From SKVR01 sp964491395 (GTDB lineage: Bacteria; Bacteroidota; Bacteroidia; Bacteroidales; UBA7960): a stretch of DNA of 64,000 bases. The position numbers and the translations under genes were made by a program. Where the stretch lies: contig CAZBGI010000003.1 of the NCBI GenBank assembly GCA_964491395.1, positions 1 through 64,000 on the forward strand, in the 5' to 3' direction. The notes under the pieces are model-generated. The model had not been told where the DNA came from and ran no database searches. It saw only the letters and a list, made by a program, of their open reading frames with translations. Shown here piece after piece: positions 8,713-20,100 of the stretch (its first letter is position 1; the number at the start of each line of letters is the position of its first letter).

Positions 8713-9666
8713 ATGGATACCTCTAAAGCCCGACTGCCCTTAGTAACGGTTTGTGTGCCGGTTTACAACGGGGATAAGTATATTATTGAAGCCTTGGAAA
8801 GTATCAGGAATCAAACCTATGAAAACTTTGAATGCCATATTGTCAATAATGCAAGTACCGATAAAACCGGGGAATTTGTTGCCGATTTTATTGAAGGGGA
8901 CAATCGCTTTCATCTGCACAATCATACTGAGTTTCTTGATATTGCCAGTAACTGGAACAGAACGGCAGACTACATTTCCGATGAAGCTAAATATTTCAAG
9001 GTAGTGCAGGCCGACGACATTATTTTCCCTGAATCCATAAAATCGATGGTTGATTTAATGGAAAAATTTCCTTCAGCGGGTATTGGTTCTTCTTACCGAC
9101 TTGTGGGGACCAGGGTAGATGGATATGGTATAGATTATTTTACCGGGAATCCTTACAAAGGGAAGGATGTATTACTTAAACATCTTAATGATCAAATGGA
9201 AATTACAGGTTCTGTTACCCAGTTATTTTTCAGGGTTGAGCATCTGAAGCGTCTGGATTTTTATCCCAGGATTTTTCCGGTAGATGACATCCATATGGAT
9301 ACCAGGTTGGCCTACGAAATGTTTAATGTTACTGACCTTGTTTTTGTTTTTTCTGTTTTGAATTTCACCCGAAGACATGCTGAAGCCGGTACGGTAACCA
9401 CTGCGGAAAAATTTAAAACTTTGTGGCATGCCAAGGAATCCAGGATTCACAGATTTTTACCTTCTTTTCCCGAACTGGAGGGAAAGTACAAACTGATAAG
9501 ACGACGGTATGCTTATTTTCTTCTGAAATCACGCCTTAGGAATAACCGGGCCTGTTTGAAATGGCATAAAAAATTCCTGAAAAGACCCTTTACTTTTTCA
9601 GAGTATGCAAGTGGTCTGCTTAAAGAAAACAGAATAGGCGCAAGGCTTTTCAAAAGATCCTCGTGA
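8713..9666 (+). CDS. Glycosyltransferase family 2
   Basis: A cytoplasmic or membrane-associated inverting glycosyltransferase with a GT-A fold, 317 residues. The N-terminus VTVCVPVYNGDKYI and the segment VNNASTDKTGEF are the classic GT2 nucleotide-binding region, and QADDIIFPES supplies the DXD-type metal site near residue 100. The C-terminal third is basic and rich in aromatic residues. It should add one sugar of the repeat unit; donor and acceptor are unknown. The stop overlaps a possible GTG codon of the next frame. Confidence 0.88.
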   Translation: MDTSKARLPLVTVCVPVYNGDKYIIEALESIRNQTYENFECHIVNNASTDKTGEFVADFIEGDNRFHLHNHTEFLDIASNWNRTADYISDEAKYFKVVQADDIIFPESIKSMVDLMEKFPSAGIGSSYRLVGTRVDGYGIDYFTGNPYKGKDVLLKHLNDQMEITGSVTQLFFRVEHLKRLDFYPRIFPVDDIHMDTRLAYEMFNVTDLVFVFSVLNFTRRHAEAGTVTTAEKFKTLWHAKESRIHRFLPSFPELEGKYKLIRRRYAYFLLKSRLRNNRACLKWHKKFLKRPFTFSEYASGLLKENRIGARLFKRSS

Positions 9667-9728
9667 TTGGTAAGGTTAACAGCTGTTTTCACCCCTTTGT
9701 AATTTGTTGTTCTAAATATATATGGTTA

Positions 9729-10901
9729 ATGGTTCAAACTTCTCCTGCCATTGTTGTGGCTCTCTATAACAGGGTAAAACCTGCTGAGCGTCTTCTTGAT
9801 TCCCTTGCCGCTGCATATTATCCCGCTGATGCCCACATAAGGTTGGTTATCAGTATTGATAATGAGCATGATCAGAATCTGGATGTAAAAAAATTTGCGG
9901 ATGATTTTCACTGGAAGTTTGGCCCCAAAGAAGTAATCTATCATGAAAAAAATCTGGGTCTGAGAGACCATTTTAACTTTTGTGGAGGACTTACTGAAAG
10001 GTACGGGTCGGTCGTTTTCCTGGAAGATGATTTATTTGTTTCAAAATGGTATTATGATTATACTTTACAAGCGTTGGAATTTTACAAAAACGACCCGGAT
10101 GTTGCCGGTATATCACTTTTTAATTACAACCGCATTGAGCAGAAAGTAAATCCTTGGCCTTTTACTGCCATTGATGACGGATATGATAATTATTTTCTTC
10201 AGCAGGCTTCATGGGGGCAAATCTGGACCTGGCAAATGTGGAAACCTTTCCTGGAATGGTTTAAAAGTAATGGAAGGCCGGAAATTATCAATTCTTTTGA
10301 CCAGGTACCTGGCAACGTCAAACGTTGGCCCAACTCTTCCTGGAAAAAGAATTACATCACCTATATGATCCTGCATAACAAGTATTATGTATTTCCACGA
10401 ATAGCTCTGGCCTGCAATTTTGACGACCCGGGTACACATCGTAAACTTGAAACCGTATATTATCAGAGCCCCCTTTTGATCAATCAGAAAAAATTCAACT
10501 TTGGAAAACTTTCTCAATCGCAAAGCATCTATGACTCCTTTTTTGAAATTTTACCTGATATCCTCAAAAAACACAACTCCGATCTAAAAGCCTTTGATTT
10601 TCAGGTTAATCTTTATGGAAATAAAGAAAAAACAGCGTTGAAGAGTAAGTTTGTTTTATCCAGAGTACCGGGTAAGCATAATGCCAGATGTTATAACATG
10701 GTAATGAAACCCCATGAATTGAATGTAATATTTGATCGCCAGGGTAATCAGATTTTTCTTTCTGAAACACAATCTTTATATGATAGTAATCCCGGTGATC
10801 GCTTCGTGAATGATATTGTCTATTACTATAGAAACAATTTTCATTTTACGGAGTTTCTTAGTCTTATCAGGCGCAAGTGGAAGGAGAAGTTCAGGCAATG
10901 A
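9729..10901 (+). CDS. Glycosyltransferase, GT-A fold (GNT-I/GT2-like)
   Basis: About 390 residues from the ATG at 9729. The frame is open back to a GTG at 9663 that overlaps the previous stop, but the extra 22 residues lie outside the domain, so 9729 is preferred. The N-terminus (PAIVVALYNRVKPAERLL) and LVISIDNEHD begin a GT-A nucleotide-binding domain, and VVFLEDDLFVS carries the EDD metal-binding motif as in N-acetylglucosaminyltransferase-I-like proteins. SWGQIWTWQMWKPF and FPRIALACNFDDPGTH are further landmarks of this bacterial subgroup. It probably extends the repeat unit. The gene ends one base before the stop of the convergent gene, leaving no room for a terminator. Confidence 0.8.
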   Translation: MVQTSPAIVVALYNRVKPAERLLDSLAAAYYPADAHIRLVISIDNEHDQNLDVKKFADDFHWKFGPKEVIYHEKNLGLRDHFNFCGGLTERYGSVVFLEDDLFVSKWYYDYTLQALEFYKNDPDVAGISLFNYNRIEQKVNPWPFTAIDDGYDNYFLQQASWGQIWTWQMWKPFLEWFKSNGRPEIINSFDQVPGNVKRWPNSSWKKNYITYMILHNKYYVFPRIALACNFDDPGTHRKLETVYYQSPLLINQKKFNFGKLSQSQSIYDSFFEILPDILKKHNSDLKAFDFQVNLYGNKEKTALKSKFVLSRVPGKHNARCYNMVMKPHELNVIFDRQGNQIFLSETQSLYDSNPGDRFVNDIVYYYRNNFHFTEFLSLIRRKWKEKFRQ

Positions 10902-12008
10902 TTAGTGAACACCCAATTGCTTAAGCTCTTTAATGAGCTCATGGGTAGCTATTGAAACGCCCTCTTCTGTCCAATGCTCATCAGTACCATAGAATACATA
11001 TTCATCAGCATTTAAATAGGGGTGATATAGATTTACGTAATGAACTCCCTTTTTATCCAATTGCTCAAACAGCCTCGGCAAAAAACCGTTATAGGGCGTT
11101 TCCGGATCAATCAAATCATGATAAATGGTGAATTTTGATGGAACGGGCATAAACACCAGCTTGAGGTTATAATGATCATTTAGATCCTCAGAGAATTCAT
11201 GAATTTTGCTGGCAATCTGTTTGATTTCATCATCGGTAAACTGATAATAATAACTTGATTTTGTGTCTCCAAGTTGATCATGAAAAAAGAGCCATGGTCT
11301 GTCTTCGGTAAAAGTATATTTGGGAGTAAAAGTGGATACATAGCCAAACCACCTGAACTTCAGGGTAGAAATGGCTGAGTTGATAAAGCCAAATACGTAA
11401 GATCGCTGCAATAAGGCACTGTACAATTCTTCACTACGATCATAAAATAGTATATCCAGAAGCTTTTTACTCTTTCTTACCAGGAATGAAGATTTTGTGT
11501 TGTCCTTTTTCCGGGAAGGGGTATTATCAAGAACATCTCCAAATGCATCTTCTCCAAAGGTTATCGGAATCCACCTTTCCGTTCGGGTGTATATTAATAA
11601 TTTCTGATCCTGATTTTCGTATTTTTCATTGGCCAGATGCTTTTGCGGATAAACCGAATATTCATAAAATACATCGGCTTCCAAGGAATCATTCAGCCTT
11701 TTGGAAAGCTGTGTATGACGTGAAAAATCTAAAAAGCTGTCGCCATAGGTCAGAATGTCTGCTTCTTCCAGTTCCGGATGTTCCTCAGAGTATTGATATT
11801 TGGGTTCAACTGGAGGAATCTCTTCCCGAAAATCCCAGATGTTATTAAAGTAATATAGTTCACCATGTTTATTATCGTCCCAATAGGTGGTTTGTTTATT
11901 TTCTGAAAGAACTAAATTATACAAAGGCTCAATTCTTATAGCCAGAAAACCATAGAAGCATAGCAAACCGGAAACATAAATGGCTGTCTTAAGCAATCGG
12001 GTGTTCAT
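10902..12008 (-). CDS. AlgJ/AlgX-like SGNH-fold protein, probable polysaccharide O-acetylation partner
   Basis: A membrane-anchored protein of about 368 residues. The frame is open to 12065, but the ATG at 12008 directly precedes a basic stretch and one membrane helix (TAIYVSGLLCFYGFLAI), so 12008 is preferred. The rest should lie outside the inner membrane. LTYGDSF places the putative nucleophilic serine about 91 residues in, and a DEHW motif 26 residues from the C-terminus gives the Asp-His pair of the AlgX/AlgJ group. Such proteins take an acetyl group delivered by an MBOAT protein to hydroxyls of a polysaccharide. The MBOAT gene lies just upstream on the same strand, which supports this role. 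Confidence 0.75.
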   Translation of the reverse strand: MNTRLLKTAIYVSGLLCFYGFLAIRIEPLYNLVLSENKQTTYWDDNKHGELYYFNNIWDFREEIPPVEPKYQYSEEHPELEEADILTYGDSFLDFSRHTQLSKRLNDSLEADVFYEYSVYPQKHLANEKYENQDQKLLIYTRTERWIPITFGEDAFGDVLDNTPSRKKDNTKSSFLVRKSKKLLDILFYDRSEELYSALLQRSYVFGFINSAISTLKFRWFGYVSTFTPKYTFTEDRPWLFFHDQLGDTKSSYYYQFTDDEIKQIASKIHEFSEDLNDHYNLKLVFMPVPSKFTIYHDLIDPETPYNGFLPRLFEQLDKKGVHYVNLYHPYLNADEYVFYGTDEHWTEEGVSIATHELIKELKQLGVH

Positions 12009-12152
12009 AATATTATTGTATAAGATTTTTAAACATTGAATATTGACTCCTGTAGAATCAAACAACTATTTTGTGATTATTGTATGGCATATCGATACAG
12101 GTATTGTTGTTTTTGGTAAACAACCTGGTTTGAGCGTTGCAGGACTGTTTTT

Positions 12153-13595
<1,443 letters not shown>

Positions 13596-13775
13596 AAGGA
13601 TAGATTGTTAGGTTACTGCTTTACCTTTCTTTTGGATTAGCCTAAATTTTTACCATTCATATTCTGTTATTTATTATAAATGTAAAACAAAAAATACAAT
13701 CATGCAATTTTGCAGGGTAATGGATTTGCTTGATGAAGTTCATTATTTTTGACGCTTTGGTTATGTCTCACTTTG

Positions 13776-13830
13776 TCAGCTGACAAGGCACTGCTCAATG
13801 AGGGCAGATACATGCCGGGGAATAACTTCC
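13776..13830. repeat. 55-bp direct repeat, left copy, at contig end
   Basis: The 55 bases directly before the N run are identical to the 55 bases directly after it (13931-13985), beginning TCAGCTGACAAGG and ending AATAACTTCC. An exact repeat ending at a gap is what a de Bruijn assembler leaves when two contigs share a k-mer overlap, so it is probably not a biological duplication. Confidence 0.85.
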
Positions 13831-13930
13831 NNNNNNNNNNNNNNNNNNNNNNNNNNNNNNNNNNNNNNNNNNNNNNNNNNNNNNNNNNNNNNNNNNNNNN
13901 NNNNNNNNNNNNNNNNNNNNNNNNNNNNNN

Positions 13931-13985
13931 TCAGCTGACAAGGCACTGCTCAATGAGGGCAGATACATGCCGGGGAATAACTTCC
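13931..13985. repeat. 55-bp direct repeat, right copy, at contig start
   Basis: Exact second copy of the 55 bases at 13776-13830, starting at the first base after the 100-N run. A real repeat unit at this site cannot be excluded until reads span the gap. Confidence 0.85.
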
Positions 13986-14149
13986 CATTTTCATTGGAGT
14001 TTTTTAGAAGATGGAACAGATTCAAACTTCTCCCGGGGCAAGGACATTAACGAATCTGTTCCCGATAAGCGGTTAATAATTTTGTTGCTCATACAAGGAA
14101 CCCGGAGATTCCATCGGTTACTATCCCCTTCTTCAGGGGATGGTTTCTG

Positions 14150-17100
14150 TTACCGTAGGATAAACTTATCCTTTATCCTGGTATTGTTGTTTTGAATGGT
14201 TACAAAATAGATTCCTGGCTTCAGTTGCTGTAAATTGTTAATGGAATGATTTGCTGAACCTGATGGGTCGGTATAAATCTGATGCAGGGAAATAACCCTT
14301 CCATAGAGATCTGATATTAAAATGTCAAGGCTTTCCTCATTAGGGAAATCATCAAGGAGCAGGTTCAGAACTCCATTCTTAACCGGATTGGGAAACAGGG
14401 TTACTTGCGGAGAATCTGCACGGCTTTCATCTGTTTGTACAGCCACCATATCAAAATATTCGTAGGTGCCATCGAAATCCGTTTGTTTCAGCCTGTAATA
14501 GGATACTCCCTTGTGTGGGTGGAGGTCGGTTAAGCTGTAAGAATTTACCGTTGTAGTGGTACCTGAACCATCCAGATAACCAACCACTTCAAACTGTTTT
14601 CCGTCAATACTGCGCTCGACAGTAAAATAATCATTATTAATCTCACTTGCCGTAGACCATTCCACACGTACAGTCTCGTTAAGGGCTTTTGCTGTAAACG
14701 ACAACAATTCAATGGGAAGAGGATTATTGCTGAAACCATCAATTCCGAAAGAGAACAATTGCTCTGTTTCGGCCAGATCCAGTACATTTGATCTTACATA
14801 CACCGGAGAGGATCCCTGTGGTGTTCCTCCCTGGCTTTCCCAATGTTCCTGCGGTTCATTATACCATCCCACCATTACTTCTTCCGGAAAAGGTATTCCG
14901 CTAAATTCTTCATCTTCGATAAATAATTCCACCTGACCTTCAATATTTTCTGATTTGTTGGATAATGTTGATAATGACCAATACTCAACAGAGCTTACTT
15001 GCACCAGTGGAGCCAGGCCTTGTTCATCATTGGGAGGTGTTTGATTATGATAGCTTGCCTGCAGGATGGTTTGGTCATCCCATACATCACCGGCCGGACG
15101 AAAAGCGATACGCCCCATCCGGTTGTTATCTCCCACCGGAAAAATAAACCGGGTATTCCCTTGCTTTTGAAGCGGTCCATTGATAAATCTTTGGTTATTT
15201 GCTCCATTAATTACAGCAGAATTCAGCAATCTCAACATGTTGGTCTCTGATGTATTGACTTTCCCATTCAATAACTCAAGATTATTGCGTATTTCTATAG
15301 TACCATCAACCGAAACTCCTGCAGGATTGTCTATCCTGACTATATTCAATTTACTTTGATTGGAGAAATCTCCCTCAATGTTCTGCGGGTTGCTACCGGT
15401 GAATGACAGGGTTGAGGATTCGCTTCCATTACCACTAAACAGGATGCTATTGCTGCTCTTGGAAAGATTACCTTTAAGTTGAACGCTAACGTCGTTGTAT
15501 GAGAAATCAACGAATACACCATCAAGGAGTTCGAGGTTTCCATGCACAACCAGAGAGCCGGAAGGCATTCTACGGTTACCATGGCCACTGAATACAATGT
15601 TGTTTATTCCACTCAAAGGAAATCTTGCCGGGTCAATCGTATAATCAGTATTACCTGTGTATTCAAGAGTACCATTGGTCAAGAAGTTTTGATAATTACC
15701 AAGGGGCAGGGTAGGGAAGTCTAGAATGATTCGTCCATCACCGGTTACCTCTCCCAGGTAATGTGTGGGCGATGAATTTTCCACGATAAGATTTCCCTCA
15801 ATTCTTGTGCGGTACGATATTTTTCGATTCTGCCCTGTATAAACGGTGTCACCCTCTGCAATTTCAGCAATCTGACCTATGGGACCTGAATCGGGAACAT
15901 CATCAGCCGCATATCCCTCCGTGATATTTTCCCAGATATCTTTATCGGGCCAGTCTCCATCTGCTATGGTTCTGAATCTGAGTACCACTTCCGGGATGTC
16001 TTCCCCGGCGGTATAATCTCCACTTAAGTTGTTAACTCCGGTGCTGTAAGGGAAGGTAACTAAGTTGCCGGATTCATCTACTTCATCAAAAGTTAAACGG
16101 GACCACGATTCCTCGAAAAGTCTTGCTGAAATATACTCACTTTGATCACCCTGTGCATCTGCGTCATTGTATTGAAAATAAAGATCTCCTGTAAAGCCTG
16201 ACAATCCCTCACTGTGTACTGACCAATAGAAATTGAGGTTGGGCGTGGTAGTGATATTGGGATGCCTGGAATCAATTGGTGCAATGCCTATATTGGCATT
16301 GTTTTGCGGGGAAGTTACATCTACCCAGGCTGGTGTATATTTGTTAGATACTCCGATGGGGAAAATGTATTCAGCCGGTGCGTTTACCGACCAACGCATC
16401 CCCTGAGCATTGATATCGCCGCTTAACTGAATCATTCTGTTGGCATTGAAGTCTTCAAGATTTTCCGGGCTAAGCGTGGCTTCCGGGCCCATGTTAAGTA
16501 AATGATTGTCAATATACAATGTACCATAATTCAGATTTAGCATATTGTCTATTTCAATGGAATTGGAAAGCATTACACCGTCACTGTTTTGAACAATGAA
16601 CCGACCAAAACTTCCTGAACCAGAAACTTCCTGAGGTCCGTTCGTGCCTGAGAAAAAAAACCCTCCCGTATTTTCAGAACTACGATGTCCATACTGATTA
16701 TGGATATTCCCATTTAAAACAATATCCTTTCCTAAATCACTGAGATATCCTTCCAAAATTTGCAAATCTCCATAAATGGTAATGTCGGTATCCAGTGCAA
16801 CTTCCTGAATGGTATTTATTATCAGATCATTCAGCGCTGTTTGTGAGTTTCCTGAAATAAGCTGCTCTTCGCCGTTCATTTCCAACGTGCCGTTGTTTAT
16901 CTGAAAATTTCCATTGTTCTCAAGGTTTCCTGCTAAATAAATATGCAGATCAGACTGGTTGGCGTTCAGGATTTTATTGGCATTGATGGAAAGGTTGCCC
17001 TGTATGTATAGGTTAGAGTTAATCTCAGCCTCAACAGTACCTCCCAGCCATACCTCCACATTGGGTAATACAGCGCTGGATGAAACTGTTACTTTGTAAA

Positions 17101-20100
17101 GATTGTTGGTTATGCCCTGATGACCTAAATGCAGTGTTGCATCAGGATGAATATTCACTTCGGCCGGATGCAGGTATAAAATTTCCCGATGCCCCGGATC
17201 CGGAATATGACCTCTGACAATATACAGATTTCCGCCTGTAAAATGGAACAAACTGCCGGGGTTTAAGATTTCGAGCACACCAGGTCTATTGTGCACGGGA
17301 TTGAAAGGCAAGTCGGGGTTTTTTCCTGCATATACAGTGCCACCATCTTGCACATATTTAAGTACACCATTATCGTTTTCCAGAAACCCCCGGATATGCG
17401 ATGCTACTTCCAGCAGGGCATCATCGCTTATTTCAAGCCTTGCCGTTCCGGAAGCTCCATACTGAATATGCGCTTTGGAAGAGGGTGCTGCCATCAGTAA
17501 TTGAGCATTTTCTTCTAATTTCAACAATCCACGTAAGGTAATTCCTGCATCTTCTGCACTGGCTCTGGCAATGACATTATCTTTAAGTTGCAGGCCTGCT
17601 TTGGAGGGTATCTCAAAGTCATTACCACCTGTAGTAAGATGGATATCCGTGCCTGACCCTTCCAGTATCAGTTTTCCGCTGACAAGTTCAAGGGGCTTTT
17701 GGGAATTGCCTGCACTGCTGTTCAGATTGAAATCATGAAGAAATGTAAAAGTTGTTTCTATATTGTCACCTTTCTCTGCAATGATTCGATAAAAATCTGG
17801 TTTCGTACCTCCATCACGTGTGTAAATTCCATCAGAATCTCCCGTAAGCTTCAGCGTAATGCGCGTGGCACTCTCATCACCATTAAAAAAAACTAATTCG
17901 CCGTTGTTATGTATGATATCTTTCTCCGCAATGAGAAAGTGATTGATATCATCAGCAGGGCCCTCGGTAGTGATTCCTGAGTTAGTCGATCCTTCCAGGT
18001 AAATGTTTTCCTGAACATGAATGGTTTTGCTGCTGCCTGATTCAGGAAAAAGCAACCATACATCTTCTCCGTCGTCGCCTAAAATTAGGTTTTTTTCAAC
18101 CATCATATTTCCTTCTGCTCCATCATGTAAAATGACCCCGGCCAGATGGGCTATTTCCAGGTTTCCTTTTATAAGCATATCGTTATCCGGGAGCATCAGC
18201 CGGGCTGTACTTTCGGGCATTCCTTCCAAACGCAGATTGGGATACAGGGTAAAACCGGAAGCTATGTTGTAATTTCCTGTATTCGACGTGACTTTGTAGG
18301 TTATATAGCTGTCTTCACTGGCAACAAAATCTTCGAAGTCGCCTGCAATGGTTGCCTGCTCAACTCCTTGTTTTATCACTAAGTGTCCTGTACCTGAAAC
18401 AATACCCAGGTTCATGGTATTTGCAGCGTCATTTATTTCAAGGATTGGAAGCTGATTATTTTCCTCCTCAAAACCAATTCCTGCCACATTAACATTACTG
18501 TCAATATAAACAGCATGAGGATTGCCGGAAACTACTCCCAGCTGCACCAGGTCTCCCGCACCGGGTAAATCATCACTACTAGCTCCGGTATGACTTTCCA
18601 TTGACCATGTATCAGTATCGTGCCAGTCAGCAGGAGCATTGCTGTTGGTGCTGCTTCTGCTGTAAAATACCCGTACCAAACCGGAAAATTTACTTTCCAA
18701 ACCGGCTGTATACTCTCCTTGCTCTAGAGCAAAGCCATTACCATCACCATTAAAAGTAATGGTTCGGTTGCTTTCATTGTAATTGTCCGAATCTTCAAAA
18801 TCTCGTTGCTGTCCAATAACCTTTCCCGGAACAAACTGGAGGTCAGGAGCAGGAAGGCTTGAAGCATCAAAGGTAAATTCATATTCGTCTACCATTGGAA
18901 GTGTGTTTACATCATTATGCCTTATTTTCCAGTAATAACGCAAAGCTTCATCCGGATTGTCTCCATTAAGGGTGGGTAATTCGCTGTTTACCGGATTTAC
19001 ACTTATGTATACATCCTCCTGAACATCGGAAAATGTTGCCGACAGCGGGGTGTACCTGGCAGTATTATTGACAATACTTCCTACAGGAAATTGAAGCGTG
19101 TTATCACCGGATAGAAGTCGGTTTAAGCCCCCGTTAGGGTGTCCGCCAGCCGTTGCAATCATTTTTGTTGCATCATATCCGGTTCCCTCTATCTCATTTT
19201 CAATGGTGATGCCATGTTTGTTGATGTTGAAGATGCCATCGCTGAGCGTGAGTTTGTAAATGGATTGGATATCATTTTTATTTAATTTAACACCATTGCT
19301 GTTGCTAATCTCCAGGTGTCCTATTACAGATGGGGAGGCTGGGTCGGTGACGGTAATGTTTTGCAAATCCGAACCATTAAGGACTAATTTTCCTGTTTCG
19401 CTGGCAGAACCCACAGGAGCATCCAGTTCCCAGTCGCCTTTCAGACTGATTTGATAGGTATCGTAAGAAAAAATGCCTTTCCGGGTGCTCAGCATGTTTT
19501 CAATCAACAAAATTTCACTGTCGTCATTGATATTGCTCCGTTTTACAAAAAGGGTGTCGCTTGTACCGGTTTTATCGAGGGTTAGTGTTCCGATGGTAAA
19601 TACATCGGTGGGGCTTTCTATTTCCAGGGTGTTGTTTCCTGATCCGGAAACTGTCAAAAAAGCGTTTTCACCCCATATCCGGGTGTCTTCTTCCAGGAGA
19701 ATATCCCCTTCAATAATGGCACTATATCCATTCATATCCAGTCTGGCCGGATAAGTGCCACCCTTCAATGTGAGATTATTTAATACATGAAGAGGAAATG
19801 CTTCGGAAGCCGGAGGCGGATTACTGGAGCCACCATCGGGGACTCCTCCGGGATAGGGAGCCAGTAAAAATCTTACATCACTGGAAGAAGTACGGGATAA
19901 TTCAAGGTTATAAAAAGGCGCGGCCGAGTTGATGATAAAACTGCGATGATTACCCAGAACAAGATTTACTGTTCCACCTGTTATGTTTTGGTTTTCAGGC
20001 AGAGAAGAAATCAGTATTCCCCCCAGAAATGAGGGTGAAGGATCATTGGTTGTTCTGGGATGGGTAACTGTAAGCTCCCCCCCGGTCATGCTAAAACTGT

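Larger units (their letters stand above)
13596..14149. other. Intergenic region with a 100-N scaffold gap
   Basis: No gene is supported here. The bases 13831-13930 are all N. The unresolved stretch lies between the MBOAT gene start and the 3' end of the 2870-residue protein gene, and any open frame crossing it is an artefact. A short inverted repeat (ATCCCC/GGGGAT, near 14123-14141) lies downstream of the large gene on the - strand but has no T-tract, so I do not call it a terminator. Confidence 0.8.

Noticed and set aside
9663..9728. GTG start for the glycosyltransferase, overlapping the previous stop
   Set aside because: The added 22 residues are not part of the GT-A domain, and an ATG at 9729 sits right at the domain start.
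14123..14141. Hairpin after the giant T9SS gene
   Set aside because: The stem is only six base pairs plus weak extension and no T-tract follows on the - strand, so a terminator call is not justified.
13749..14195. Open frame on the + strand running through the N block
   Set aside because: It exists only because Ns are translated as unknown residues and because the 55-bp repeat is read twice; there is no domain or start signal.
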